Assembly: GCA_945875915.1 (NCBI GenBank)
Contig: CAMCMT010000004.1
Span: 41,178 to 105,177 of the forward strand
Source of the DNA: Synechococcus sp. UW140
GTDB taxonomy: Bacteria > Cyanobacteriota > Cyanobacteriia > PCC-6307 > Cyanobiaceae
Length of the DNA: 64,000 bases
Reading direction: 5' to 3'
Below the pieces are notes generated by a model. That model saw only the letters and a list, made by a program, of their open reading frames with translations, ran no database searches and was not told where the DNA came from. Shown one piece after another: positions 27,376-38,500 of this stretch. Position 1 is the stretch's first letter, and every line of letters starts with the position of its first letter. A program made the translations under genes and the position numbers.

Positions 27376-27530
27376 GGCGCCATTGTGTCGCCGCTCCAGG
27401 GATCGGCATCCGGGCTGCAAATTGGGACCACGATCGCCGAAAAAAATGGGTGTTTTGGCCCATTCCCAATTGAGCCAGGCTCTCTAGTTTCAAGCCATCA
27501 GCCAGCTTCAGGGTGTTCCCCTACTAGCCC

Positions 27531-27707
27531 ATGGATGCCTGTTTGCCCTTCTCTTTTGCGGTGGACCATTTGCGTGAGCGTTTCGAGCACGTTTGGCAGC
27601 AGGAATGCGACATTGATCCGATCATCCTGCGGACCCGTTTTCTGCGCCTCAGGGGCTGCTGGCAGCAAGCCCGCTGCCTCGATCAGGAATTACTTCCCTA
27701 TTTCTGA
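27531..27707 (+). CDS. possible small protein (58 aa)
   Basis: ATG 27531 to TGA 27707. The translation contains AVDHLRERFEHVWQQECDID and LRTRFLRLRGCWQQARCLDQ and is helical with four cysteines in total. Composition looks protein-like, but there is no clear ribosome site. Family unknown. Confidence 0.45.
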   Translation: MDACLPFSFAVDHLRERFEHVWQQECDIDPIILRTRFLRLRGCWQQARCLDQELLPYF

Positions 27708-28008
27708 AGCAGCAGCCGGTCTCGAAAAAGTGGTTCGATGGAGCTCCTCGCCAAAAGCCTGAACGAGACATTGGCAACCATTTATGCTGATCAAGGGGAT
27801 CTTTCAATTTCAACAATCAGATGGTTCTGGCCCTACAAGAACTGAACCTGATTGATGCTTGGGGAACGCTTTTGACTGGTACTCAAAAACCTATTGAGGC
27901 TGAAATGCTGTGCCGACGCAACTACATCCCGGGGCGGATTATTGCCCCAAGATGGTCATAGTTGCGCCTGGGCGGCCCCAGGCGGCCTAGCGGGTTGGGG
28001 CCGGCGGG
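27708..28008 (+). other. 300-bp intergenic stretch with a 35-codon ORF
   Basis: It holds only one short frame, 27738-27845 (MELLAKSLNETLATIYADQG, then DLSISTIRWFWPYKN), AT-richer than the flanks. It may be a fragment of a lost gene or chance. Nothing else recognisable is present. Confidence 0.3.
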
Positions 28009-29175
28009 TTGGCTGCCAAGCTGGTCCGCAAGAGGGTTGGTCCAAGCTTGGAGTACCCACTAGCTACAGAGCTGGGTTTGCCCCCCTTTCGGCCGCGCTG
28101 GCCCTGGTGGGGCGCCGACCTCCAGACCCTGCGGGACACCCTGCGGAACCCGGCCTTAGGGCCCGATCAGGGACAGCCCATCCTGACGGATCTGGGCCAG
28201 GGAGACCGGTTGCTGTCGTTCCTGGATGGGCCCCTTGACCAGGCCACGATTCGGCCCCTGGGGCTTGGGGATGCTGCTGGCCAAGCCAGGGGCCTGGTGC
28301 TCGTGCTCCATGGCCTGGGCGGCTCGAGCCAGGCGCCGGGGGTGCGGCGCCTGGGCCAGCTCCTGCAGCGCAACGGGTTTAGCGTGCTGCGGCCCAACCT
28401 GCGCGGGGCCGGCCAGGGCCGCCCCCTGGCTAGGGGCTCCTACGCCGCCCAGTGCAATCGGGACCTCCTGCCCCTGCTCGCCCAGGCGCGGCAGCTGGCC
28501 CAGGGCCGTCCCCTGCTGGCGGTGGGCCTCTCCCTGGGCGGAACCGTGTTGCTGAACGGCTGCCTGGCCCAGGAGCCGCTGGGCTCGCCAGCCCCTAGCC
28601 CCCTGGCCTTGCCCCGCCTCGATGGCTTGGCCTGCGTCAGTAGCCCCCTGGATCTGGTCGCCTGTTCGGCCCAGATTGACCAGCCGCGCAACCGGCTTTA
28701 CCAACGCTGGTTGCTCCAGCGGCTGCATCGGCAGGTGCGCACCGAACCTGGGCAAGATCGGCCAAGGGCCTTGCCATCGGAGCCAGGTTGCCCGGCGCCA
28801 TCCATCCGCAGCTTTGATACCCAGATCACGGCTCCCCGCTGGGGCTACCCCTCGGTAGACGCCTACTACGCCGGAGCCAGTCCCCTGGGGCAGCTGCTCG
28901 AAGGCGCCCAGGGCAGGGGGCTCGGCCTGCCGCCGGCCCTCTGGCTTCACGCCAGCGATGATCCCTGGGTGCCTACAAATGGGACCGAGGTCCTAGCGGC
29001 GGCCCTGGCCAAGTTCGGCAAGGGAAGGGGATCTGGCCAGAGCGATGCGGCGGTGTTGATCACCCCAGGCGGCGGCCACAACGGCTTCCACGGCCAAGGG
29101 GATCCGAGCATGGCCAGCTGGAGCGATCGGCTGGTGCTGGCCTGGCTACTACGGCTTGTGGAATCACCCAGATGA
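28009..29175 (+). CDS. YheT-like alpha/beta hydrolase
   Basis: 388 residues. N-terminal PPFRPRWPWWGADLQTL is the 'WW-x-G-x-x-LQT' start of the YheT group. LVLVLHGLGGSS gives the oxyanion region, AVGLSLGG the nucleophile elbow (Ser), LHASDDPWVP the acid and GGGHNGF the catalytic His. A Pro/Arg-rich stretch of about 40 residues interrupts the middle. Probably a cytosolic esterase or acyltransferase of unknown substrate. Start TTG 28009. Confidence 0.85.
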   Translation: MAAKLVRKRVGPSLEYPLATELGLPPFRPRWPWWGADLQTLRDTLRNPALGPDQGQPILTDLGQGDRLLSFLDGPLDQATIRPLGLGDAAGQARGLVLVLHGLGGSSQAPGVRRLGQLLQRNGFSVLRPNLRGAGQGRPLARGSYAAQCNRDLLPLLAQARQLAQGRPLLAVGLSLGGTVLLNGCLAQEPLGSPAPSPLALPRLDGLACVSSPLDLVACSAQIDQPRNRLYQRWLLQRLHRQVRTEPGQDRPRALPSEPGCPAPSIRSFDTQITAPRWGYPSVDAYYAGASPLGQLLEGAQGRGLGLPPALWLHASDDPWVPTNGTEVLAAALAKFGKGRGSGQSDAAVLITPGGGHNGFHGQGDPSMASWSDRLVLAWLLRLVESPR

Positions 29176-29197
29176 TTGACCAGCCAATCCAAAAGGT

Positions 29198-29599
29198 CTA
29201 GGGCGATCCCGACTGGGTCTGCAGGGGCAAGGAACTCTCCTGAAAGGGCGATCGCTGCACAATCCAGGCCTCGATCGGCTGGGCGCCGACCACATGCTCC
29301 ACCAGGATGCGCTCGATGCGCTCTGGTGTGACGCCGCCGTAAACGATTCCTTCCGGCCAGATCAACAGGATCGGTCCATCGCGGCAGATGCGCAGGCAGT
29401 CGGCCTTGGTACGCAAGACAATCCCACCAGGGCGGCCAGGGGTTTCGAGGCCCAGCTCACGCACCATGGCCTTGAGCCGTTGCCAACTGGCCAGGCCCAC
29501 CGCCGGATCAGCCGGACAGCAGAGGTTGTTATGGGGGGTGGCGCAGAGCAGCAGGTGGTGGGCGATCACGGTCGGGCTATTCAGGGTCTGGTGGCTCAA
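29198..29599 (-). CDS. thioredoxin-like [2Fe-2S] ferredoxin
   Basis: 133 residues. Cluster ligands are visible as [15 protein letters not shown] near the N-terminus and [20 protein letters not shown] in the second half, the 4-Cys arrangement of thioredoxin-fold ferredoxins. The start ATG overlaps the dxr stop by 4 bp (ATGA), so it is translated from the same mRNA. A link to electron supply for the iron-sulfur enzymes of the MEP pathway is attractive but only inferred from position. Confidence 0.85.
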   Translation of the reverse strand: MSHQTLNSPTVIAHHLLLCATPHNNLCCPADPAVGLASWQRLKAMVRELGLETPGRPGGIVLRTKADCLRICRDGPILLIWPEGIVYGGVTPERIERILVEHVVGAQPIEAWIVQRSPFQESSLPLQTQSGSP

Positions 29600-30846
29600 C
29601 CGGCCGCTGTCGCCACCGGTCGAGCGCCCGAACCGGCAGCAAGCTCCCGCACGGCCTGGCGGGCCCAGGCATCCGTGGCCAGCACATCGGCCAGGGCGGG
29701 GTCGGCCTTGAGGTCGACCCGGTGGCGATCACACACCCGTTCGATCAGCCTGGGAATGTCCATAAAAGTGATCTGTTCCTCTAAGAACAGGGCCACGGCC
29801 TGTTCATTAGCGGCATTCATGGCCGCCGGCATGGTGCCGCCGGCCCGGCCCGCCGCGTAGGCCAGCTGCATGCAGGGGTATTTAGCCGGATCGGGCTGGC
29901 GGAAGCTGAGCTGGCCCACCTCGGTGAGGTTGAGGCGGCGCCAGGGGGTTTCCAAGCGCTCGGGCCAGCTGAGGCAATAGAGGAGCGGCAGTTTCATATC
30001 CGGCCAGCCGAGCTGGGCCAGCACCGAGGAATCGACCAGTTCCACCATTGAATGGATGATCGATTGGGGGTGGATGATGATTTCAATCTGGTCGTAATCG
30101 ATGCCGAACAGGTAGTGGGCTTCGATCACTTCGAGGCCCTTGTTCATCAAGCTGGCGCTATCGACCGTGATCTTGCGGCCCATGCTCCAGTTGGGATGGC
30201 TGGTGGCATCGGCCACGGTGGCCTTGACCAAATCGGCGGCATCCCAATCGCGGAAGGCACCGCCGGAGGCCGTGAGCTGGATGCGGCGCAGGCCGGGGGT
30301 GGCGATTCCGGTGGAGAGCCGGGCCGTATCGGCCCAGGGGGTGCCCTGCAGGCATTGAAAAATCGCCGAGTGCTCGGAATCGGCCGGCAGCAAGCGCGAA
30401 CCTGAGCGGGCCAGCTCCGGAAGCACCACCGGACCTGCGGCGATCAGGGTTTCCTTGTTGGCCAGGGCCAGGTCCTTGCCGGCCCGGATCGCAGCCAAGG
30501 TGGGCAGGAGACCAGCACAGCCGACGATTCCGGTCACAACCAGATCGGCCGTGGGCCAGGCGGCGGCGGCGCAGAGTCCTTCGCAGCCGCCAAGCAACAC
30601 AGGCAAGGGGGCAGGACGGTCCTGGGGATCGAGGGCCAGCAGGCGCTCGCGCAGCGTCGCCACCAAGTCGCCATCGGCCAGGGCCACCACCTCCGGACGA
30701 TGGCGCCGGATCTGGTCAATCAGCAGGTTGAGGTTGCGGCCGGCGGTGAGGGCCACCACCTGGAAGCGATCGGGAAAGTCATCGACGATCTCCAGGGTCT
30801 GGGTGCCGATCGAGCCCGTGGATCCCAGCACGCTGAGGGCTTTCAC
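29596..30846 (-). CDS. dxr: 1-deoxy-D-xylulose-5-phosphate reductoisomerase
   Basis: Second step of the MEP isoprenoid pathway, NADPH-dependent. [14 protein letters not shown] is the NADPH site, [27 protein letters not shown] and [10 protein letters not shown] hold metal and substrate residues, and [20 protein letters not shown] the C-terminal core motif. 416 residues, starting at GTG 30846. It forms a two-gene unit with the downstream ferredoxin. Confidence 0.96.
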   Translation of the reverse strand: MKALSVLGSTGSIGTQTLEIVDDFPDRFQVVALTAGRNLNLLIDQIRRHRPEVVALADGDLVATLRERLLALDPQDRPAPLPVLLGGCEGLCAAAAWPTADLVVTGIVGCAGLLPTLAAIRAGKDLALANKETLIAAGPVVLPELARSGSRLLPADSEHSAIFQCLQGTPWADTARLSTGIATPGLRRIQLTASGGAFRDWDAADLVKATVADATSHPNWSMGRKITVDSASLMNKGLEVIEAHYLFGIDYDQIEIIIHPQSIIHSMVELVDSSVLAQLGWPDMKLPLLYCLSWPERLETPWRRLNLTEVGQLSFRQPDPAKYPCMQLAYAAGRAGGTMPAAMNAANEQAVALFLEEQITFMDIPRLIERVCDRHRVDLKADPALADVLATDAWARQAVRELAAGSGARPVATAAG

Positions 30847-30972
30847 AGGCGGATCGGCAACGGTGGTGGCCAGTCTCCCACCGGGCCCTCAGCCCTGGCC
30901 CCTGGCGGGCCCGGCAGCCCAGGGGAGGCTTAACTGGGAGCCCGTTTCCACCCACCGGCTGGGACTGCCCCG

Positions 30973-31215
30973 ATGAGCACGTTCCTGACCAACCTGCAAG
31001 GGCTGCTGTTGCGCTGGAATTTCATCGAGCGAGCCAAGCTGGAGAGCCAGCTTTGGGAAGCTTTTGAGCGGGGCGAACCGCTTGAAGCGATGGTGGAACA
31101 GTGTCCGCCGGGGTTTCAGAAAGAGGTGTGGAGTACCACCTTGGTGCGCATCCGCAAAATCGAAAAGATGATGCAAGGGAAAACGGCCCCTGCAGTTAAA
31201 CCTGACTCGGACTAA
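30973..31215 (+). CDS. conserved hypothetical helical protein (80 aa)
   Basis: ATG 30973. The product is almost wholly helical: LTNLQGLLLRWNFIERAKLE, then WEAFERGEPLEAMVEQCPPG and VRIRKIEKMM. It has no membrane segment or known motif. The neat helical pattern and codon use support a real gene. Monocistronic, between dxr and cysS, which both read away on the other strand. Confidence 0.7.
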   Translation: MSTFLTNLQGLLLRWNFIERAKLESQLWEAFERGEPLEAMVEQCPPGFQKEVWSTTLVRIRKIEKMMQGKTAPAVKPDSD

Positions 31216-31301
31216 ATCACCCCCAGGGGACCCGATGCTGTAGCCCTTGTGGTGATGTTGGCTTCGAACATTTGGACAAGCGGTGCACGCCGCCCAGCCC
31301 A

Positions 31302-32759
31302 TCAGCTCCGCAGCCAGTCCGTCAGGCCGCCGGGTTTGTCGATCAACTCAATGCCCTGGTCCTGCAGGCTGGCGCGAATGCGATCGGCTTCTCCAAAGTT
31401 TTTGGCCACCTTGGCAGCAAGGCGAGCTGCAATCTGCACCGCAATCTCAGCGTCGCTAGGCCCAGCAGCTGCCGCTCCTGAAGGGTCTGCTTCCACTTCA
31501 GGCCCCAGGCCCAACACGCCTGCCAGTACCAGCAACAGCCTCGCCTCGGCATGGAGGGCCTGGGCCTCGGTGGCCGCCTCGGCATCGCCCCGTTCGCTGC
31601 GGTTGGCCAGGGAGCGCAGGGGTTTGGCCAGTTCGAACAGCACGGCTAGGGCCGCGGAGGTGTTGAGGTCATCGTCCATGGCCGCGCTGAAGCGCAGACG
31701 CACCTCCGCCAGCTCGGTCGCCAGGTCTTGGGGCCGATCGTCTGCGGCACCTGGCTGCAACTGTGCCGCTAATTGCAAGGCCCCATTAAGGCCCTTCCAG
31801 CCCGTGGCCGCTGCGGCCAGGGCTTCAGCGGTGAAATCGAGCGGTTTGCGGTAATGGGCCTGGAGCACGAACAGGCGCAGGGTCATCGCCGAAGTACCGC
31901 TCTCAAGCAGGGCGCGGATTGTGGTGAAGTTGCCCAAGGATTTGGACATCTTTTCGCCGCCCACATTGACCATGCCGTTATGCAGCCACCAGCGGGCTAG
32001 GGGCTTGCCCGTGGCCGCTTCCGACTGGGCGATCTCGTTTTCGTGGTGGGGAAAGATCAGATCGGCGCCGCCAAGATGGATATCGATCGTGTCTCCCAGT
32101 TCCTGGCGCACCATGGCCGAGCATTCGATATGCCAACCCGGCCGGCCGGGGCCCCAGGGGGAAGGAAAACTGGGTTCCCCCGGTTTGGCCCCTTTCCAGA
32201 GCGCGAAATCAAAGGGATGGTGCTTGCGGGCTTCCTCGCTGCCGGAGACCCGACCATCGGCGTTCTGCTGTTGCTCCGAGAGATCCCGGCCAGAGAGCTT
32301 GCCATAGCCAGCGTGTTGCATCACGGAGAAATAGACGTCGCCATCGGCGCCATAGGCCGCCCCCTTGGCCTGCAGTTCGCCAATCAGCTCGCGGATCACC
32401 GCCAAGCTTTGGGTGGCCCGGGGCATGCGGTCGGCCGGCAGGATATTGAGGGTGGCCATATCGGCCACAAAGGCCTCAATGTTGCGCTCGCTAACCACCT
32501 CCATCGAACTGCCTTCCTCGGCCGCCCGTTTGAGAATTTTGTCGTCGATGTCGGTGTAGTTCTGCACAAACGTCACCTGGTAGCCGCTCCAGATCAGGTA
32601 GCGCCGCAACACATCCCAGGCGATATAACTGCGGGCATGGCCCAGGTGGCAGAGGTCATAAACCGTGACCCCGCAGCAATACATCGACACCTGGCCGGCT
32701 TGCAGCGGCTCAAACGCTTCGCTGCGGCGGGTGAGGGAGTTGGTGAGCCGCAGGGTCAC
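31302..32759 (-). CDS. cysS: cysteinyl-tRNA synthetase
   Basis: Class I synthetase with zinc ligands and HIGH motif in [20 protein letters not shown], the downstream zinc ligands in WHIECSAMV and [13 protein letters not shown], and KMSKS as [11 protein letters not shown]. The protein is about 485 residues from GTG 32759 ([15 protein letters not shown]), which fits family starts; the frame extends to ATG 32831 but that part overlaps the divergent MFS gene. Confidence 0.96.
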   Translation of the reverse strand: MTLRLTNSLTRRSEAFEPLQAGQVSMYCCGVTVYDLCHLGHARSYIAWDVLRRYLIWSGYQVTFVQNYTDIDDKILKRAAEEGSSMEVVSERNIEAFVADMATLNILPADRMPRATQSLAVIRELIGELQAKGAAYGADGDVYFSVMQHAGYGKLSGRDLSEQQQNADGRVSGSEEARKHHPFDFALWKGAKPGEPSFPSPWGPGRPGWHIECSAMVRQELGDTIDIHLGGADLIFPHHENEIAQSEAATGKPLARWWLHNGMVNVGGEKMSKSLGNFTTIRALLESGTSAMTLRLFVLQAHYRKPLDFTAEALAAAATGWKGLNGALQLAAQLQPGAADDRPQDLATELAEVRLRFSAAMDDDLNTSAALAVLFELAKPLRSLANRSERGDAEAATEAQALHAEARLLLVLAGVLGLGPEVEADPSGAAAAGPSDAEIAVQIAARLAAKVAKNFGEADRIRASLQDQGIELIDKPGGLTDWLRS

Positions 32760-32806
32760 GGGCGTCAGATCAAGGGCTAGGACAACTGGACCGTAAGGCC
32801 CATCCC

Positions 32807-34255
32807 ATGGTCGCCCGCCGTGGCTCCCCACCCCTGCCTGGCCTGGCCAGCGGAGCTCCCTACGGGGATCGGCATGGGGATCGAACCAGGGACCCGGAGC
32901 AGCTGCCCCTGAGTAACACCAAGCGGACGGACTCAGCGTTCTGGTGGCTTTGGGGCGGGCAGCTGGTCTCCAACCTCGGCACCCAGGTGAGCCTCTATGG
33001 CCTGGGGCTATGGCTCTTCCAGCTGCAGAACCACCTGCTGGATTTCGCCGCCGTGGCGATCGTTGTTCAGGTGGCCAAGATCCTGGCCCTGCCTGTGGTT
33101 GGCCCCCATTTACAGCAGTGGCGGCGGCGGCGCGTCATGGTGGTGGCCAATGGCCTGGGGGCCCTGGGCACCCTGGCGCTGGCGGCGCTGCTGCTGACGG
33201 CGGACCGGGGTGCCCCCCCCCCGAGCTTGCTGGCCCTGCTTCCCCTGCAGGGGCTAGCGGCCGCGGCCGAGGCCAGCTTGGTGCTCTGTTTCGCCAGCCT
33301 GATCCCCCTGCTGGTGCCAGCTGGAGGGGCGCGTCACCGGGCCAATGGCCTATTTGCCAGCAGCGATGGACTGGTGTTGATTGCGGCGCCGTTTCTGGGG
33401 GCCTGGCTTGTGGGGATCGCCGGTCTGCAGGGCGTGCTGGTGCTCGATGGTTTGAGTTTTGGCCTGGCCCTGACCTGCGTGCTTCTGGCCCCCTGGCCCC
33501 AGGCAGCCCTGGCCCCGGCCTCGGCAGCAAGCCGCCATGCAACGGCCCTGAGCGGAAGGTCCTGGGCCCAGGCGCCAATCCGCTTTGGCCGCGATCTGGC
33601 TTGCCTATGGAGCGATGGGGACCTGCGGCGTCTGGCCCTGCTCGGCACGGCGATGGCCTTTGTCTATGGCGCCACCGAAGTGCTGTTCCCCGCCTGGGTG
33701 ATCACGGCCTTAGGGAATGGCCGCCTCGGCGGGGCCCTCGTGGTGGGCGGCCTGGCCTACGGGTTGGGGCTGCGCTTTTGGCTGGCCCATGCCCCCAGAC
33801 TCTGGGGGCGAACCCTGGCCAGCTTGCTGGTGATCCAGAGCCTGGCCCTGATGGGGGCGGGGCTGGTGGTGTTTGAGGGCCTAGTCCCCGTCTGGTACGG
33901 AGGACTGGGCTGCTTCACTCTGGCCTTGCCGGTTTGTTTAGCAATTGTGCAAAGCCGCTGGCAGCAGCTGGTGCCCGTGGCCGAGCTACCCCGGCTACTG
34001 GCGGTGCGCTACGGCCTGGAATGGCTGGCCCGGCTGGCGGCCTTCAGTGGCAGCGCCCTGGTAGTGGACAAGCTGCTGCGGCCTGCCCTGGCCTGGCCCC
34101 ATTCGCCGGACTGGCTAACGGATGCCCTGGGCACGGGGCCAGGGCGGCCCATGGCCGTGGCGCTCGGGGGCCTGGGCTGGGTGCTGCTGCTGGCCTTGGT
34201 CAGCCAGTCGCCTCGGGCTCCTGGCCCCATTGGGCAGGGGCGCAAACGCCCTTGA
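32807..34255 (+). CDS. MFS-type permease
   Basis: 482 residues with about 11-12 predicted helices and a 40-residue soluble N-terminus. [21 protein letters not shown] opens the first helix, as in the MFS_3/enterobactin-exporter-like group (W-x-x-G-x-x-x-S-x-x-G-x-x-x), and [18 protein letters not shown] forms the loop 2-3 signature (R-R-x-x-M-x-x-x-x). It may export a lipid or natural product; it lies 66 bp upstream of the glycosyltransferase that opens the PKS block, but a functional link is not shown. Confidence 0.75.
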   Translation: MVARRGSPPLPGLASGAPYGDRHGDRTRDPEQLPLSNTKRTDSAFWWLWGGQLVSNLGTQVSLYGLGLWLFQLQNHLLDFAAVAIVVQVAKILALPVVGPHLQQWRRRRVMVVANGLGALGTLALAALLLTADRGAPPPSLLALLPLQGLAAAAEASLVLCFASLIPLLVPAGGARHRANGLFASSDGLVLIAAPFLGAWLVGIAGLQGVLVLDGLSFGLALTCVLLAPWPQAALAPASAASRHATALSGRSWAQAPIRFGRDLACLWSDGDLRRLALLGTAMAFVYGATEVLFPAWVITALGNGRLGGALVVGGLAYGLGLRFWLAHAPRLWGRTLASLLVIQSLALMGAGLVVFEGLVPVWYGGLGCFTLALPVCLAIVQSRWQQLVPVAELPRLLAVRYGLEWLARLAAFSGSALVVDKLLRPALAWPHSPDWLTDALGTGPGRPMAVALGGLGWVLLLALVSQSPRAPGPIGQGRKRP

Positions 34256-34321
34256 TTGGCAAGCACTCAGGCTCCCGTTAAGGCGGGCCTTGGTCCTGGC
34301 CGCTAATGGCACCATGGGTCG

Positions 34322-35488
34322 ATGCGGGTCCTGATCTTCACCTCCAGTGGCGGCACCGCCCACGACGCTGCCGCCGGGGCCCTGGGGGACTGGCTGCGCC
34401 AGTGGGATCCGGGCGGGGTGGTGGGGATCGAGCAGGTGCTGGAGAACGGCAGTGGCGCCTACCGGGGCGGGGTGGCTCTCTACAACTGGATCCAACAGCA
34501 CGCCCCCTGGCTCCATCAGGCCTACTGGTGCCTAATGGAGTTTGAGGACCTGATCAAACCTGGCACCGTCCTATTCGGCCGCCGTTACCTGGCCCAGCTG
34601 CTGCGCCGGTTCAGACCAGACCTGATCATTTCCACCCACCCCCACACCAACCGGGGCCACTTTGCTTTTGCCAAGCGCCTGCTGGGTCCCCAGCTGCGTT
34701 GCCTCACCTGCTGCACCGAACTCGCCGGCGGCTTTGGCTTCAGCCGCAACTGGATCAGCTCCAGCGCCGATGCCATCTGGGTCCAAACCGCCGAAGTTGC
34801 CGCCGAACTCAGGCGTCGGCACTATCCAGCCGAGCGCATCGCCCTGCTGGGTCCCCTCCTCTATCCCGCCTACCACCTGCCAGTGCCCGCAGGCCAGCGC
34901 CTTGGACCGGGCCCCTTCGCCCCAACTGCAGCCAGCGAAGCGGTGGACGATCCCGATGCCAACGATTCCCTACCCCTATTGGTCTTGGGGGCCGGTGCCA
35001 ATGGGGCCAATAACCATTGCCGCCTGCTGGAGACCCTGCGGCCCTTCGCCGGTCGCTTGACGGTGGTGGCCCTGACGGGACGGCGCCAGGCAGCGTTCGA
35101 GCAGGTGCAGGGTTGGGCGGCGGCTCACCCGGAGCTGGCCGTCCAAGCCCTCGGCTACCAGGGGCCCGAGCAGATGGTGGCCCTCTATCGCAGGGCCTGG
35201 GCCATGGTGGCCCGGCCAGGGGCCCGCACGGCCACCGAAGCCTTACTCCTGGGCTGTCCGCTGGTCTTCAACACCTTTGGCACGACCATGCCCCAGGAAT
35301 GGTTGGCACGCCGCTATTTTCAAGGGCGCCGCTTGGAACGATCCATTGACCGCCCAGAGCAGCTGGCTGCCCTTGTAGCAGCTTGGCTGAACCGGCCCGA
35401 GCGCTATGCCAACTGGCGCAATCTTTACCAGCAGCATCTTTTAACTTCCGATCTCCCATCCTTGGGGCGTCTAATCCTGGGAAGCTGA
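34322..35488 (+). CDS. GT28 / MGDG-synthase-like glycosyltransferase
   Basis: 388 residues with the two-domain GT-B fold of MGDG and diglucosyl-diacylglycerol synthases. MRVLIFTSSGGTAHDAAAGA is the N-terminal glycine loop, RFRPDLIISTHPHTNRGH and ADAIWVQTAEVAAELRRRHY belong to the acceptor domain, and LLVLGAGANGANN with VARPGARTATEALLLGCPLV forms the nucleotide-sugar site. Cyanobacteria normally make MGDG through a GT2 enzyme plus epimerase, so this GT28 protein is not the core galactolipid enzyme. A role on the PKS product is inferred from the neighbouring genes. Confidence 0.8.
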   Translation: MRVLIFTSSGGTAHDAAAGALGDWLRQWDPGGVVGIEQVLENGSGAYRGGVALYNWIQQHAPWLHQAYWCLMEFEDLIKPGTVLFGRRYLAQLLRRFRPDLIISTHPHTNRGHFAFAKRLLGPQLRCLTCCTELAGGFGFSRNWISSSADAIWVQTAEVAAELRRRHYPAERIALLGPLLYPAYHLPVPAGQRLGPGPFAPTAASEAVDDPDANDSLPLLVLGAGANGANNHCRLLETLRPFAGRLTVVALTGRRQAAFEQVQGWAAAHPELAVQALGYQGPEQMVALYRRAWAMVARPGARTATEALLLGCPLVFNTFGTTMPQEWLARRYFQGRRLERSIDRPEQLAALVAAWLNRPERYANWRNLYQQHLLTSDLPSLGRLILGS

Positions 35489-35591
35489 TGGCTATTTGGT
35501 AAGCTCATTGTGCTCTGAATGGCTTAAAGCTAGGCCCAACAAGCACTTGCAGGTTTCTCAATTTAGCTAAAGACAGCTCCAACCCGCCACG
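35489..35591 (+). promoter_or_regulatory. AT-richer gap before the PKS gene
   Basis: This 103-bp gap is AT-richer than its surroundings. It has a possible promoter TTGCAG (about 35545) and TAAAGA 15 bp later, directly before the TTG start of the PKS. Spacing is short and the assignment weak. Confidence 0.25.
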
Positions 35592-38500
35592 TTGCCTCCG
35601 CCGATCACCCCTTCATTGACCCTCTCGCCGACAGTCCCCAGCCCCGAGCCCATCGCGATTGTGGGGATTGGTTGTCGGCTTCCCGGTGGCATTGGCTCGC
35701 CCCAGGCCTTTTGGGACTTGCTACGCGAAGGCCGCGATGGGATTACGGACGTTCCCGCCAGCCGCTGGGACCTGGGCCAGCATTTCGACGCCGATCCGCT
35801 CAAGCCCCTCAGCCAGCACGTGAGACGTGGCGGCTTCATTGAGGGCATCGACCAGTTTGATGCGGCCTTCTTCGGCATCTCGCCGCGGGAAGCCCTTTGC
35901 ATGGATCCCCAACAGCGCCTGCTGCTGGAGGTGGCCTGGCGCGCCCTCGAGCATGGCGGCCAACCCCTCGATCGCCTGCGCGGCCAAGCGGTGGGGGTCT
36001 TCATTGGCATCTCCAGCCTCGATTACAGCTCCCTGCTCTGGGCCTCCAGCGAGCACTACGCCACCCCCGATAACGAGCCGTTCGTGCTGCCGGGCAACAC
36101 GGGCTGCATCGCCGCCAACCGGATCTCCTACTTCCTGGATCTGAAGGGCCCCAGCTTCACGGTCGACACGGCCTGCTCCTCTTCGCTGGTGGCGGTGCAT
36201 CTGGCCTGTGAAAGCCTCTGGCGCGGCGAATCGACGGCGGCCCTGGCCGGTGGCGTGCAGGCCCTCATCCATCCGGGCATCCAGATGAGCTTCTGCAAGG
36301 CCGGGCTGCTGGCGCCCGATGGACGTTGCAAGAGTTTTGACGCCAGCGCCGATGGCTACGTGCGCTCGGAAGGGGCGGGCGTGGTGCTGCTTAAGAGCCT
36401 CTCGGAGGCCCGGCGCTGCGGCGATCCGATCGTGGCCCTGATCCATGGCACGGCCGTCAATTCAGACGGCCGCAGCAATGGCATGGCCGCCCCCAACCTC
36501 AAGGCCCAAATCGCCTGCGTGCGCCAGGCTTTTGCCCGCGCCGGCCTGGATCCAGCCAGCACCCAATACGTGGAGGCCCACGGCACGGGCACCCGCCAGG
36601 GGGATCCGATCGAACTGCGGGCCCTGGGCACCGTCCTGGGCGAGGGTCGCCCAGGCGACCAGCCCTGCCGGGTGGGCTCGGTCAAAACAAACCTCGGCCA
36701 TGGCGAAACCGCTGCCGGGATTACCGGCTTGATCAAGGCGGCCCTGTGCATCCAACACCGCCAGATTCCGGCCAGCCTGCATTTCCGCACGCCCAATCCG
36801 GCGATTGATTTCGCCGGGCTGAAACTCCAGGTGCAAACGGCCCTAGAACCCTTCCCAGCCCCGGAGCAGCCGGCGGTGGTGGGGGTGAGTTCCTTTGGCT
36901 TTGGCGGCACCAATGCCCATGCCGTGCTGGCCGAGGCGCCACCGGCGGAAGTCGGGTCCCCAGGCGCTTCTCCCCTTCCCCTCCAGTTATTAACCCTGTC
37001 GGCCCGCACCAGCAACGCCCTAAGGGCCACGGCTAGCCGCTACTTGGAGCTGCTGCGCCACCAGCCGACCCTGGCCCTAGCCGACCTCTGCGCTAGCGCC
37101 AACCAACAGCGCACCGCCTTCCAGCAACGCCTGGTCTGCCTAGCCAGCGATCGGGCCGATCTGGAAGGCCAGCTGGAGGCCTTTGCCGGAGGCAAGGCCC
37201 CGGCAAAGGCCAGCACCGGAACGCCCCAAGCCGCCCATTCCCCCCTGCTGGCCGTGGCCGGGCGCCGGCCGGGCAAGGTGGCCTTCCTAATTAGCGGCCA
37301 AGGCACCCAGGAGCGGGCCATGGCCCGGGACCTCTATGGACGCCATCCGGTGTTCCGGGAGGCCTTCGATCGCGCCGCAGCCCTGGCGGACCCCAGCCTG
37401 GAGCTGCCCCTGAAGCGGGTGCTGCGTCCAGAACCTGGCGAAGAGCAGCAGGCGGCCCAGGCCCTGCAGCAAACCGCCATCGCCCAACCGGCCCTGTTTG
37501 TGGTCGGCTACGCCCTCAGCCAGCTCTGGGCCAGCTGGGGCGTGCAGCCGGACCTGCTGCTGGGCCATAGCGCTGGCGAAGTGTTGGCCGCCCATCTGGC
37601 CGGGGTGTTTGACCTGGCCGATGGGATGCGGCTGATCACGGCCCGGGGCCAGCTGATGCAGGCCCTGCCTGCTGAAGGGGGCATGGTCGCCCTACTCGCG
37701 CCCCTAGAGCAGGTTCAAGCCCTGATCGCCTCCGATTCCAGCCTGGGCGTGGCGGCCCTAAACGCTCCCCGCAACACGGTGGTGTCGGGTCCCGCTGGCG
37801 CCATTGGGGCCCTGGTGGAACGGGCCCAGGACTCTGGCATTGGCACGGCGCGCCTGCCGGTGTCCCATGGCTTCCACAGCCCGGCGATGGCCCCGATGCT
37901 GGACGCCTTTGCCCAGCTCCTGGCCCAGCTGCGCCTATCTCCACCAGCCCGGGCCCTGGTCAGCAGCCTCAGCGGGGAGCTGGCCGGGGCCGAGGTCGCC
38001 GAACCGGCCTACTGGTGTGAACAGGTGCTTGGCCCGGTGCGGTTCGCCCAAGGGGTGGCCACCCTCCAGGCCCAGGGGGCCCGCCTGTTTGTCGACCTGG
38101 GCCCCAGGCCCAGCCTGGTCACCTTGGCGAGGCAGACCCTGGCCTCAGGTCCCGCCCCGGGCCAGCCAACCCAAAGCCAAGACCTGCTGTTCCTGCCTTC
38201 CCTGGTGCCCGGACTAGACGAGTGGGCCGTCATCCTGGACGGCCTCGCCCAGCTGCATCTGCGCGGCCTGGCGATCGATTGGCGCCGCTTCCATGCACCC
38301 TTTGCCCAGGGTCGCGTGGCCCTACCGGGCTATCCCTTCGAGCGCCAACGCCATTGGTGGCCAGCGGGCCGGGGCCAGGTCCCCGGCGCCCACCGCTGGC
38401 TCGACCAGCTGGGCCTAGCCAGCCTTGATCAGGGCCAACCAGGGACCGATGCAGCGGAGCCTGCGGCCTTAAGTCAAGGGCCATCGCCCCATGGCGCCGA

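Noticed and set aside
26632..27762. Plus-strand ORF of 376 aa opposite the helicase
   Set aside because: Shadow of the helicase; the only plausible plus-strand gene nearby is the 58-aa ORF at 27531, in a different frame.
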